Positions 8,732 to 17,590 of a DNA stretch of 49,267 nt are shown here, in pieces (within the stretch, counting starts at the first letter, position 1; each line of letters starts with the position of its first letter). The notes beneath the pieces are model-generated. The model did not search any database. It worked only from the letters and a program-made list of their open reading frames with translations, and was not told where the DNA came from. The position numbers were made by a program, and so were the translations under genes. The DNA comes from Balneolaceae bacterium (lineage in GTDB: Bacteria > Bacteroidota > Rhodothermia > Balneolales > Balneolaceae): positions 1-49,267 of the forward strand of contig SKYV01000178.1 in NCBI GenBank assembly GCA_007127745.1, in the 5' to 3' direction.

Positions 8732-10177
8732 ATGTCAAACTTAGATAGTAAGACCTTAAAGGTGGGAATGGTATTCATTTCCATCGTTTTCTTCATCTTC
8801 GGGTTTGTCACTACGTTTATTATCACACTTAGTGACCCTGTGATGGAAGCCTTTGATCTGAGTTACACTGAAGCTTTTTTGGTGAACTCGGCGTTTTTTA
8901 TCTCCTATGCGATTTTCTCGATACCCTCTGGTGCAGTCGTTAAGAAAATCGGTTATAAAAATTCAATCGTTGCAGGATTGTTAATTTATGCCGTAGCCGG
9001 ATTTTTGTTTTATCCTGCCATCGGCCTGGAATCCTACATATTCTTTTTAGGAGCCATTTTTATTCTTTCACTTGGTACAGTATTGCTGCAGACTGCTGCA
9101 AATCCATATGTAACCGAGCTTGGCCCTGAAGAAACAGCTTCCGGTCGGCTGAACCTGACCCAGTCGCTGAACTCAATTGCTACATGGCTTGCACCACTGT
9201 TTATTGTAGCACTCATCATTCCTGCCGAAGTTCTCGATGGTGCTATGGAAGAAATGATGGAAGCTGCTGCTGTACAGCCCGGCGACTTATTACTGCCTTT
9301 CCTCATTATCGGTGGAGTAACCTTAGTTATTGCCATTGCTGTCGCCTGGATCCGACTGCCGGACCTCAGCCAGGAAGGTGTAGGAAACTACTCCAGTACG
9401 TTCAAATATCGCCACACTTTGCTGGGCGCTTTTGGAATTTTCTGTTACGTGGGTGCCGAAGTGAGTATCGGAACCTCGATTTCATCATACATTGTACAGC
9501 CCGATCTTGGCGGAGGCATCAGCCGTTCGCTCGCCATTCAGTTTGTTGGATTGTATTGGGCAGGAGCCATGATTGGCCGGCTCTTTGGAGCAATTGCCAT
9601 GTCTGACATCAAGAACAAGCAAACGAAAACACTCATGGTGTTTGGTGTGCTTATATGGGCGTTCTTTGTTGCCATTTATACACTTGACTGGAACTTGCAA
9701 ATGGCATCGATATTCCTCGGGTTCGCAATTGCCAATTACTTGCTGATGCAGCTTGGTACAGGCCGTGCAAACCGTATTCTTGCTATCTTTGCAGTGGTTG
9801 CGATGGTACTTGCAATTACTTCAATGCTATCAACCGGCCGACTTGCCCTCTGGACAATTGTAACCATTGGCTTGTTCAATTCAGTAATGTTCCCCAACAT
9901 ATTCACGCTTGCCGTTAAAGGATTGGATCGCAGCGAAGTCAGCCTTGCGTCCGGTATCATTAACACGCTGATCGTTGGTGGTGCTGTTGTTCCGGTAATT
10001 ATGGGAGCAGTAGCTGATATGTACAATATTGAGATCGCATTTATCGTGCCTGTTGTATGTTATGCATACATCCTTTTCTATGCGTTGATTGGAAGCAAAA
10101 TCAAGCCGAAAGAAGGAGCTGTTGCTGCTGCACCGGCAACTTCCACAGGCGTAGATCCCGAACACAAAGATGTTTAA
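8732..10177 (+). CDS. MFS sugar permease, FHS (fucose/glucose-galactose:H+ symporter) family
   Basis: 481 residues with about 12 membrane segments. The FHS family signature region is clear: SLGTVLLQTAANPYVTEL followed by GPEETASGRLNLTQSLNSIATWLAP, close to the conserved QxxxNPYVxxLGP...RLNLxQxxNSLG pattern of FucP/GlcP. It presumably imports glucose, galactose or fucose with protons or Na+. Linkage to the ROK kinase favours glucose. The C-terminus is a short Ala-rich cytoplasmic tail. Two hairpins follow at 10201-10282. Confidence 0.9.
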   Translation: MSNLDSKTLKVGMVFISIVFFIFGFVTTFIITLSDPVMEAFDLSYTEAFLVNSAFFISYAIFSIPSGAVVKKIGYKNSIVAGLLIYAVAGFLFYPAIGLESYIFFLGAIFILSLGTVLLQTAANPYVTELGPEETASGRLNLTQSLNSIATWLAPLFIVALIIPAEVLDGAMEEMMEAAAVQPGDLLLPFLIIGGVTLVIAIAVAWIRLPDLSQEGVGNYSSTFKYRHTLLGAFGIFCYVGAEVSIGTSISSYIVQPDLGGGISRSLAIQFVGLYWAGAMIGRLFGAIAMSDIKNKQTKTLMVFGVLIWAFFVAIYTLDWNLQMASIFLGFAIANYLLMQLGTGRANRILAIFAVVAMVLAITSMLSTGRLALWTIVTIGLFNSVMFPNIFTLAVKGLDRSEVSLASGIINTLIVGGAVVPVIMGAVADMYNIEIAFIVPVVCYAYILFYALIGSKIKPKEGAVAAAPATSTGVDPEHKDV

Positions 10178-10200
10178 CACCAGATAAATCAAAAAAATAA

Positions 10201-10225
10201 GGTGGTGATTTATGATATCACCACC
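10201..10225. repeat. perfect hairpin after the sugar permease
   Basis: GGTGGTGAT (10201-10209) and ATCACCACC (10217-10225) form a 9-bp perfect stem with a 7-nt loop, but no T-run follows. It sits between the permease stop and the bidirectional terminator, so it may be a transcript-end stabiliser. Confidence 0.5.
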
Positions 10226-10233
10226 CATTAAAT

Positions 10234-10282
10234 AAAAAAGCCGTCACTCCCGATATTTTTCGAAGGTGGCGGCTTTTTTTTT
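10234..10282. terminator. bidirectional Rho-independent terminator
   Basis: AGCCGTCAC (about 10239-10247) pairs with GTGGCGGCT (about 10266-10274) with one G-T pair. The stem is flanked by an A-run on the left and nine Ts on the right, so it can work for the permease on the plus strand and for ppc on the minus strand. The two genes converge here. Confidence 0.85.
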
Positions 10283-10303
10283 GATTTTGAACTTTTGAAG
10301 ACC

Positions 10304-13099
10304 CTACCCCGTACTCTGCATTGCTGCAGAAACTCCGTTGATGCTTAAAAACAGAGCCTGTTTAAGTTCGGCCAACTCCTCTTTTGAACCGGCCTGATCC
10401 CATCTGTCCAAAAGTTCAACCTGCATTAAATTCAGCGGATAAGTGAATACATTCCTAAATTCAATTGAATTTTGAATCACCTTGCGGAAATCCAGTATCT
10501 CCTTTTGGCCCGTTATTTTCAGGATCATTTCGGTTGTTTTCCGAAAATCATCCAAAATCATATTGTGGTGTTTATTTGAACCGCGCCTTGTGTACATTTC
10601 TGTGGTAAGTAGGTGGGTTCGCGCAATTTCACGCTGGGCATTGTCCATCACCGTGCCAAAAAAGCTCCATTCACTATACCACTTTTTTAGTGTCTCCAGT
10701 ATAGCAGGATCGTCGGCTACCATTTGCTCCAGTGCAGCGCCGAAACCAAACCAACCGGGAACGTTGTACCGAACCTGTGTCCATCCAAACACCCAGGGAA
10801 TGGCTCTCAGATTTTTGAATTCAAGACCCTTTTCACCCCCTCTCGATACCGGCCTCGATGCTATCGGCAAATTCCCGATATGCTCTACTGGGGTGATTGT
10901 TTTAAACCAGGCCCAAAATTCCTCGTCATCGATTAATCTTCGGTAGGCTTTCATCGACCCTTCGGCAATGCGGTCCATGATCAGTTCCGTTTCATCTCCC
11001 TCAATAATTGGCTTCTGACCCTCACCGGCAGTTACCCGAACCACAGCATTCACAATTTGTTCGAGATGCCGACGGGTAATTTCAGGCAGTGAATAGCGGA
11101 ATGAAATAATTTCGCCCTGCTCAGTAAACCGGATTCTGCCATTGTTGCTAATGGACGGCAGCGCAAGAATGGCACGGTTTGAACGGCCTCCGCCACGCCC
11201 AACCGATCCGCCGCGGCCATGGAACAGCCTGAAATCCACATTTTGTGCGCGTAACACTTCGCCAAGCTCAATCTGAGCTTTTTGTAGTGCCCAGTTTGCC
11301 ATCCAGTACCCGCCGTCTTTGTTGCTGTCCGAATATCCAAGCATAATCTCCTGGAAGTTATTTCGTGCAGCCAACTGCAGGCTGTATACCTGATTCGACA
11401 AAATTTCCTTCAGCTGATCTGCACCTCTGTCCAGGTCATCAATCGTTTCGAATAGCGGTACAATGTCAATTTTGCTCTCAACTTTTCCATTCTTAAACCA
11501 CCATAAGCCCGTTTCTTTGGCCAGCAGAACCACTTCAAGCATATCACTCACACCGTGAGTCATACTTATGATGTAGCTGCCAAAAATATTTTCATCAAAC
11601 TCGTGCATGGTTTCAATCAGGCGAAATACGTCCAGCATTTCAATGGTCGATTTCTGCAGCTTGGCCTTGATGGGGGCAAGCGGACGCGGATTATGCAGCT
11701 CCTGCATCAACAGGTTTACTTTTTCTTTTTCGCTGAGTGATGAATAATCGTGATGAACATTAGCCGCTGCCAAAAGTTCTTTCACTGCCTTTTCGTGCAT
11801 GCCACTGTGCTGGCGGATATCCAGAGATGCCAGATGAAACCCAAACGTATGTGCCCGGATATTCAGATCGTTAAATTCACCATATTTGGCAATTTCGTCC
11901 AGGCCACTTTCAATCAGCGATTCTCTGATTATTTCGAGATCTCTGATAAAATCTTTCGTGCGATATTGCGCTGATGATTCAAGTATCTCCTGTTCAGATT
12001 TTTTCAAATCATCCAGCATATTTCGCATTCTGTGCATAATGTGGGTGAGTTTACGGCGATACGGTTCATTCTTGTAATGGCGTTTATACTGAGTGCTGAG
12101 AGGCACCTCTTTCTCATCCTTTTTGAGAGACTCCAGCAGCGCATTCGAGGCGGGAACCAGATTTTGAGAAATTGACAAATATCGCCGGATTTTTTCCAGC
12201 TCGCTGAGATAAAGCTTCAGCACAGATTTCCGGTGTTCAATCATGGTTTTCCATGTAACATCCCGGGTCACATTCGGGTTGCCGTCGCGGTCGCTGCCAA
12301 TCCATGACCGATAGCGCAAAATAATCGGCAAATCCGGGCTCTTCTTATACTGCTGACGGAATGCTGTGCGAACTTCATCATAGAGCCGGGGAATGGTGCT
12401 CCAGATGGAATTAGTAAAATAAAACAAGCCATTCTCCACCTCATCTTCTACGGTTAACCGCTCCTGGCGCACTTCATCAGTAGAAATAAGCAGGGCAATT
12501 TCATTGATAATCTGTTTCAGGCGTGCTTCACGTTCGTTGGGTGTCAGATCCAGGTTATCAATATCCCCGATCATTGCCGTGATGTTTTCCTGCTTGTTCA
12601 AAATACTTCGCCGGCGGGCTTCTGTGGGGTGAGCCGTGATGGTAGGCTGTATGTCCAGCTTGTTAAATACATCTACCGCTTCCTCATAACTGATATCTTT
12701 ATTTTTGATGTATTTCAAGGCATCTGCAATACTTTCCGGCCTCGGATTATCGAGATCGATATTTTTGGCCCGCTCGCGATTGATCCGGATTATTTCATGC
12801 TGTTCAAGTGAGTTCACAAGATGAAAAAATATGGTGGTGAGCCTCAGTAATTTTCTGATCTGCTCTATATCCATTGCCCGAATTTTATTAATCAGGTCTT
12901 GATTCTCTTTGCCGGTTGAATCACTAAAAGCTGCTGCTGATTTCCGGGGCAGTTCTGCCGCCAGCTCCTTCAGTGAAGATTCATCTCTCCTCACCAGATA
13001 ATCTTCAAGAAAACCGGTCAGAGATATCAGATTATTCGTTAACGGTTCGCTGATATTGGCATTAGCGGCAAAATGTTGAATGGTTTCTTTCCAGGTCAT
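10304..13099 (-). CDS. ppc: phosphoenolpyruvate carboxylase
   Basis: Anaplerotic carboxylation of phosphoenolpyruvate to oxaloacetate, feeding the TCA cycle. 931 residues, the usual size. Signatures include TITAHPTEARRRS with the catalytic His near residue 157, the substrate loop GSDRDGNPNVT, the LGYSDSNKDGGYWMA motif and the glycine-rich loop FRLFHGRGGSVGRGGG. The C-terminus ends AAMQSTG, a variant of the conserved QNTG end. Allosteric sites are not assigned. It is monocistronic by context, with the terminator at 10234-10282 shared with the convergent permease. Confidence 0.97.
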   Translation of the reverse strand: MTWKETIQHFAANANISEPLTNNLISLTGFLEDYLVRRDESSLKELAAELPRKSAAAFSDSTGKENQDLINKIRAMDIEQIRKLLRLTTIFFHLVNSLEQHEIIRINRERAKNIDLDNPRPESIADALKYIKNKDISYEEAVDVFNKLDIQPTITAHPTEARRRSILNKQENITAMIGDIDNLDLTPNEREARLKQIINEIALLISTDEVRQERLTVEDEVENGLFYFTNSIWSTIPRLYDEVRTAFRQQYKKSPDLPIILRYRSWIGSDRDGNPNVTRDVTWKTMIEHRKSVLKLYLSELEKIRRYLSISQNLVPASNALLESLKKDEKEVPLSTQYKRHYKNEPYRRKLTHIMHRMRNMLDDLKKSEQEILESSAQYRTKDFIRDLEIIRESLIESGLDEIAKYGEFNDLNIRAHTFGFHLASLDIRQHSGMHEKAVKELLAAANVHHDYSSLSEKEKVNLLMQELHNPRPLAPIKAKLQKSTIEMLDVFRLIETMHEFDENIFGSYIISMTHGVSDMLEVVLLAKETGLWWFKNGKVESKIDIVPLFETIDDLDRGADQLKEILSNQVYSLQLAARNNFQEIMLGYSDSNKDGGYWMANWALQKAQIELGEVLRAQNVDFRLFHGRGGSVGRGGGRSNRAILALPSISNNGRIRFTEQGEIISFRYSLPEITRRHLEQIVNAVVRVTAGEGQKPIIEGDETELIMDRIAEGSMKAYRRLIDDEEFWAWFKTITPVEHIGNLPIASRPVSRGGEKGLEFKNLRAIPWVFGWTQVRYNVPGWFGFGAALEQMVADDPAILETLKKWYSEWSFFGTVMDNAQREIARTHLLTTEMYTRRGSNKHHNMILDDFRKTTEMILKITGQKEILDFRKVIQNSIEFRNVFTYPLNLMQVELLDRWDQAGSKEELAELKQALFLSINGVSAAMQSTG

Positions 13100-13185
13100 G
13101 AATAAATTTTTACTGATAATTTTAAAAGCTATAGATAGCCATATCTCACATTAATTTCATCATTCAAATGCAATCGATTTGAGCG

Positions 13186-13195
13186 GAAGCGCTTC
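13186..13195. promoter_or_regulatory. GAAGCGCTTC palindrome upstream of ppc
   Basis: A perfect 10-bp palindrome with a central CG and AAGCGCTT core lies 87 bases before the ppc start and 130 bases before the Spy-like gene. LacI-family regulators commonly bind such AAnCGnTT cores. No LacI-type regulator is encoded in the window, so the assignment is only by shape. Confidence 0.3.
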
Positions 13196-13324
13196 TAATT
13201 TCACAATTTCTTAATAATCCGAAAAATCGTATATCATTTTTCTCTTTTTAAAAAACCAAACCATTTTTTCTTCAACCCGTCTAAAATAACAGAAACACTT
13301 AAAACAGACTTAATGGAGAAAAAC

Positions 13325-14095
13325 ATGAAAACCCTTATAACATTTATCATACTCTTTTTCTGGGGTTCGCTTACCACAGCAGAAGCCCAATTTATGCAAA
13401 ACAGAGGTATGAGCGCACCCGGAATACATCAAATGATAATCCAGCATGGTGAAGGCCTCAACCTCACAGACGAGCAGAAACAACAGCTTGTTGAACTTCA
13501 AACAGAATGGCGAAGTGAAGTGAGAACTCCCCAAAGGGATGCCCGTGTACGGGGTGATGTGCGCACACCGAGAAGAGGAACTGCACAGTTTGAAGCATCC
13601 ACTCGCGGCAACCGGCAAGTGCGGGCAAACAGAACTCCAAGGGCTGACTACAGAAGCGGCACTGCCTGGAATCGCGATCGATTTGCAGATCAAACAGAAA
13701 AAGTATTCGACATTTTAACCGAAGAACAAATTTCCGAATTACAGTCAATCCGGTTAGATTATATAGATCGACAGCATGAATACATGACACTGCGAAATCA
13801 GACTCTTGTAAATCAGGCGGACATCGATAGTGAAAAAGCCGGTGAAGTGCTTGAATTACTGAATCAAATCAGCGAATCTCGCAAACAAGTTCAGGCAGAT
13901 CGCATTGAAAATATCACCGATTGGGATGCCAATGCCATGAGAAACCACCTGGCTGAAGTTCGTACAATACATAACAGTTTGAGACATTTATTAACCGTTG
14001 CCGAATATGAATCGCTGATGCCCGCCGGTGTGATGGGGCGACAGGGTCATCGGGGCAGCAAAGCAACTGGCAGAACCATCATGCGCCGTCGATAA
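13325..14095 (+). CDS. periplasmic Spy/CpxP-like LTxxQ protein
   Basis: The ATG at 13325 is chosen because a GGAG lies 6 bases before it and the protein then begins with a signal peptide, MKTLITFIILFFWGSLTTAEA followed by QF; the upstream ATG at 13313 lacks this spacing. About 256 residues. It has LTxxQ-type segments, LNLTDEQKQQLVELQTEW and ILTEEQISELQSIRL, typical of Spy/CpxP/ZraP/CnrX helical hairpin proteins. Between them is an Arg-rich low-complexity stretch (about residues 55-115). Such proteins act as periplasmic chaperones or metal-responsive modulators. It is 28 bases upstream of an ECF sigma factor, so it is likely a target or partner of that sigma system. Confidence 0.65.
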   Translation: MKTLITFIILFFWGSLTTAEAQFMQNRGMSAPGIHQMIIQHGEGLNLTDEQKQQLVELQTEWRSEVRTPQRDARVRGDVRTPRRGTAQFEASTRGNRQVRANRTPRADYRSGTAWNRDRFADQTEKVFDILTEEQISELQSIRLDYIDRQHEYMTLRNQTLVNQADIDSEKAGEVLELLNQISESRKQVQADRIENITDWDANAMRNHLAEVRTIHNSLRHLLTVAEYESLMPAGVMGRQGHRGSKATGRTIMRRR

Positions 14096-14123
14096 ACAGA
14101 TTTCGTAACACGATGGAGAAGCT

Positions 14124-14645
14124 ATGGATTCACATAAAAAAGAGGAGTTCAAAAGAAGCATCAGTGAGCTCTATCCGCGCCTCCATCGTGCCATGAGCGC
14201 ATATCTTGCCGGAAGTTCCGTTGAAGCCGAAGACATTTTGCAGGAAACCTTTTTAAAAGCGTACCGAAACATCAATACATTTCAAAATCAATCAACACTG
14301 TACACCTGGCTTTATTCCATAGCCCGAAATCTTGCAATTGATGAATTCAGAAAACGTAAACATGAAAAAATGCGAAGCTCAACTCCGGTTGATGAGTTTG
14401 AACTTGCATACGACAACGAAACCACCGACAACAAACGCGAGGAGATACAACTGTTGCGGAAAGCCATTGCCGAACTGCCCGAATTACTGCGCTCGATAGT
14501 GGTAATGAAAACCATAGACGGCATGACCTATCCCGAAATATCAGAAATTACCGGTGTAAACGAACAGACCCTGAAAAACAGGATGTTCAGAGCCAGAAAA
14601 GAACTGGCACACACTTTAAAACGAATGGGAGTAAACGAATTATGA
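14124..14645 (+). CDS. ECF-type RNA polymerase sigma factor
   Basis: 173 residues, group 4 sigma factor. Region 2 includes EDILQETFLKAYRNI and TWLYSIARNLAIDEFRK; region 4 includes IAELPELLRSIVVMKTID and MTYPEISEITGVNEQTLKNR, a helix-turn-helix for -35 recognition. A GGAG precedes the ATG. It overlaps the next gene, an anti-sigma candidate, by ATGA (14642-14645). It presumably directs transcription of its own operon in response to a periplasmic signal sensed through the neighbouring proteins. Confidence 0.93.
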   Translation: MDSHKKEEFKRSISELYPRLHRAMSAYLAGSSVEAEDILQETFLKAYRNINTFQNQSTLYTWLYSIARNLAIDEFRKRKHEKMRSSTPVDEFELAYDNETTDNKREEIQLLRKAIAELPELLRSIVVMKTIDGMTYPEISEITGVNEQTLKNRMFRARKELAHTLKRMGVNEL

Positions 14646-15100
14646 AACCATACAACAACATGAAACCGGAAGAACTGGAAGTAATCATTAATGATGCGGC
14701 CGACGGGCTTCTCAGCCGGGATGAACGTAAAGAGCTGGAAAAAACACTGGAAACCCACCCTGAACTTTTACAGGACTACCGGAGCATCATGAAGCTTCCT
14801 GATATGAAGAATATTTACGGCAAGGCAGCCTCGTACAGTAATCCGCAGCAGGCACACAATATTTTGCATCTGCTGGACAAAGAGGATGAAAAAACGACGT
14901 TCTACAATACTACTGTAGTCTGGTTCAGAAAATATGCAATTGCTGCATCTCTGCTCATTCTTGCACTCACCTCCATCTTTTACGTTACACAGCCGGAACT
15001 TTTAAACGGCGACATCACTTTAGAAGAGTTTTACTATCCGGACGAAGAACTGGAATCAGAAAATTATGCAACCTATCTGGATGAATGGTTCGAGCAATAA
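14642..15100 (+). CDS. membrane-anchored anti-sigma factor candidate
   Basis: 152 residues with one predicted membrane helix near residues 98-117 (KYAIAASLLILALTSIFYVT). The N-terminal cytoplasmic part (EELEVIINDAADGLLSRDERKELEKTLETHPEL) has the helical layout of anti-sigma domains but no zinc HxxxCxxC motif. The periplasmic tail is very acidic. Function is inferred from the ATGA overlap with the ECF sigma gene, the single-pass topology and size. The acidic tail could interact with the Arg-rich periplasmic partners; that is speculation. Confidence 0.65.
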   Translation: MKPYNNMKPEELEVIINDAADGLLSRDERKELEKTLETHPELLQDYRSIMKLPDMKNIYGKAASYSNPQQAHNILHLLDKEDEKTTFYNTTVVWFRKYAIAASLLILALTSIFYVTQPELLNGDITLEEFYYPDEELESENYATYLDEWFEQ

Positions 15101-15112
15101 AAAAGAAATTAT

Positions 15113-15580
15113 ATGAATACAAAAACCAAAGCACTGTTAGCTTTTACATTTATTTTTTTGATAGGATTTGCCTCCGGATACGTATTTAACCAGGCATTTC
15201 AAACCGATGAACCGGCAGTAACGGAAACACGGCCCGACCGGAGCGAGCACCGGGAGCGGGATGGAGACAGAGACCGCTCTGAGCGTGAGCGCCGGGCGCG
15301 TGAATGGCTCACCGATTATCTTGATCTTGAAGAGAATCAGCAGGGAGAGTTTTTTGAAAAAATGAATGACTATCGTAATGACATTCGGGAGGTGATCCGC
15401 AATCAGCGATCCCACGAGCACGATTTGATTATTGAACAATATTATGATTTTCGAAGCGAGATTTCTTCCTTACTGAATAGCGATCAGCTCGAAAAACTGG
15501 ACAGCCATTTTCACCCCGATTCGGTAAAACAAAAAATGCAGCGTGAACCCCAAAGAGAACAACGGCGCGGCCGAAACTAA
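15113..15580 (+). CDS. membrane-anchored Spy/CnrX-like periplasmic sensor candidate
   Basis: 155 residues. One N-terminal membrane helix (about 6-24, ALLAFTFIFLIGFASGYVF), then a highly charged Arg/Glu/Asp linker, then a helical domain (about 65-140) with LDLEENQQGEFFEKMNDYR and LLNSDQLEKLDSHFH, the heavy-metal-resistance/Spy-like pattern. CnrX of the CnrYXH system has the same plan and senses Ni/Co through His-rich sites; here histidines occur in RSHEHD and SHFHPD. It is 12 bases downstream of the anti-sigma gene, so co-expression is likely. Ligand unknown. Confidence 0.6.
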   Translation: MNTKTKALLAFTFIFLIGFASGYVFNQAFQTDEPAVTETRPDRSEHRERDGDRDRSERERRAREWLTDYLDLEENQQGEFFEKMNDYRNDIREVIRNQRSHEHDLIIEQYYDFRSEISSLLNSDQLEKLDSHFHPDSVKQKMQREPQREQRRGRN

Positions 15581-15605
15581 CTGCAGGTATGCCCAAAATT
15601 TTGAA

Positions 15606-16727
15606 TCAGGCAGAATGATGGATACCATGTCCGTCCAGCACAGAAATTTCAGTATCTGAACAGGAGAGGCACTCAATATTTCCGTCAGTATTCACCACTC
15701 TTGAGGCCATCACGCTTTCGCCGCATTTGTGGCATATTTCGTCGTCGTGAGAGGGAGCGTACTCTGGTACTTCCACCTCAACCCACATGGTATCGAACAG
15801 GCGATCAAAATCCAGTTTTAGCGTTCCGAATGATCGTTTAACACCACTTTTCCGGTAGGCAGCCACTATTTCTGGATCTCGATTTTTCCGGGCTACCACC
15901 TCTTCGTAATAGTTGTCGAACTCAGGGAATGACTGCCGGATATATGCCTGAGAATCCGGGCGGGAAACAACCCGGAATCCTTTGCCACTCCGTTTTGTGA
16001 GAGTAATGGCCGTTTTGCCCACATCATGAAAAATGAGGCTGTTATTTCCGAATGAGCAGCCGGTAACAAACTGAACCCCGTCTGCCAGGCAGTTATTGGT
16101 TTCCACAATAGCGAGCAGATCTTCAAGCCCGTCCGATTCAGCATCCAATTCTTGCATAGCACGTGTTGCCGCCATCACCCCCATCGCCAGGCCGGGGCAG
16201 TAGTGCCCGTGCATTTTACCTGCTTCGAGCAGCAGTTTTTCAGTATCTTCTGCAATAATGGATTTCCGGATTGATACCCGCGGATTATTCTTCATGACCG
16301 TTGTATGATACTTCTTCATTTCAACATCTTCGAACACAGAAGTATCACACGCTTTGATATCCAAAACCGGTGTGCCGTCAACCGCATCCAGCCCTGACAC
16401 CTTCAGCCGATTCCCATTTCTTTCAATTACTTTTACAGTGGTTACGCCGATTAAATTGGGCCTCAGCGGAGACCGCGACGCAAACACACCCTTTTTCTCA
16501 CCACTCCGGGTGGTAACCATCCAGTCATCCGCAGCCGAGGTGATTTGTGAGAGATGAAAGTTGAACAGAATATCGAGATAATCGAAGGTCTCAGTCATAA
16601 AAAGACCTGTGGAATAATCATCAAAAACGTCCACCACACTCTCCGAATGTTTCAGGCGCTGTACATCATCAGGGTGTTTGATTTGATTCCGAACAACGCC
16701 AACGGGTTTTAATTGATACATAATCAT
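15606..16727 (-). CDS. TrmO-like / FmdE-like / zinc-ribbon fusion protein
   Basis: 373 residues with three parts. Residues about 3-130 are a TrmO (TsaA/UPF0066) domain: GVFASRSPLRPNLIGVT (80-96) and GTPVLDIKAC (118-127) match the SAM-binding beta-barrel motifs of the m6t6A37 tRNA methyltransferase. Residues about 165-300 are FmdE-like: HGHYCPGLAMGV (173-184), C213 and C224 supply the usual metal ligands. C332-xx-C335 and C353-xx-C356 form a C-terminal zinc ribbon. FmdE domains are known from formylmethanofuran dehydrogenase operons and bind zinc; their job in non-methanogens is unclear. The gene starts 6 bases from the stop of the ATPase and ends the TonB/ABC operon, suggesting a role in metal or metallo-cofactor handling. 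Start could be 16727 or the ATG 6 bases inside. Confidence 0.8.
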   Translation of the reverse strand: MIMYQLKPVGVVRNQIKHPDDVQRLKHSESVVDVFDDYSTGLFMTETFDYLDILFNFHLSQITSAADDWMVTTRSGEKKGVFASRSPLRPNLIGVTTVKVIERNGNRLKVSGLDAVDGTPVLDIKACDTSVFEDVEMKKYHTTVMKNNPRVSIRKSIIAEDTEKLLLEAGKMHGHYCPGLAMGVMAATRAMQELDAESDGLEDLLAIVETNNCLADGVQFVTGCSFGNNSLIFHDVGKTAITLTKRSGKGFRVVSRPDSQAYIRQSFPEFDNYYEEVVARKNRDPEIVAAYRKSGVKRSFGTLKLDFDRLFDTMWVEVEVPEYAPSHDDEICHKCGESVMASRVVNTDGNIECLSCSDTEISVLDGHGIHHSA

Positions 16728-16732
16728 AAGTA

Positions 16733-17500
16733 TTAGATTGAATGGATACGGTCCGGCACGATATAGACGGTTCCGTTTTTATGAATCGTTTCTACATGTA
16801 CATCGTAAAGTTTTTCTACATTTTCTGCGGTAAAAATTTCTTTACCGCCACTGGCAAAAAGCTGTCCCTCTTTCATCATCATAACCTGCCGGCTGTACAT
16901 GGCCGCCAGATTGATGTCGTGCATTGCCATTACCACGGTGATTCCCTGACGGGTGAGGCTGCCCAGCAGTTTTAGAACATCAACCTGGTACTTTAAATCG
17001 AGGTTGGCTGTGGGTTCATCGAGCAGAAGAATTTCCGGCTCCTGAGCAAGTGCCCGCGCAATAAAAACCCGCTGTTGCTGGCCTCCGCTGAGTTTATTTA
17101 CATCTCTCATCGCCACAGAAGCCAGGTTCAATCTCTCCAAAATATCCGCCGTAATTTCCATGTCGCGCTTCGCAGGTTTAAAACGGATGTAGGGCTTCCG
17201 GCCAATCAGAACGGCATCGAAAACACTCATCGGCACGGCTTTCTGTTCTGTTTGTGGCACATAAGCCATTTTTTGTGAGAGTCGGTTTGAACCATACGTT
17301 TCCAGATTGTTGCCATCCAGCAGAACCTCACCTTTTTGAACTCTCAAAATTCCATTGATACATTTGATGAGGGTACTCTTCCCGGAGCCGTTGGGTCCCA
17401 CAAGTGCCACAAATTGCCCGGGTTCAATCCTCCCGTTTATATTTTGTAAAACAGGAGTCTTATCGTAGGCAAATTCAATATTTCGAAGTTCAATATTCAT
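16733..17500 (-). CDS. FecE/FhuC/BtuD-type ABC transporter ATPase
   Basis: 255 residues. Walker A GPNGSGKST, signature LSGGQQQRVFIARALAQ, Walker B ILLLDEPTANLDL and the H-loop VMAMHDINLA are all present. The sequence is of the iron-siderophore/vitamin B12/heme subclass. It energises the FecCD permease encoded 90 bases upstream on the same strand, and is followed after 5 bases by the TrmO-FmdE fusion gene. Active site residues look intact. Confidence 0.95.
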   Translation of the reverse strand: MNIELRNIEFAYDKTPVLQNINGRIEPGQFVALVGPNGSGKSTLIKCINGILRVQKGEVLLDGNNLETYGSNRLSQKMAYVPQTEQKAVPMSVFDAVLIGRKPYIRFKPAKRDMEITADILERLNLASVAMRDVNKLSGGQQQRVFIARALAQEPEILLLDEPTANLDLKYQVDVLKLLGSLTRQGITVVMAMHDINLAAMYSRQVMMMKEGQLFASGGKEIFTAENVEKLYDVHVETIHKNGTVYIVPDRIHSI

Positions 17501-17590
17501 TCAGTACTCGTCTCATCATTTCATATCTATTGAATATAGCTGATCATATGGTGGCTTGCATTAGGGGAAAACAGGGTTTGCCAGATTTTG

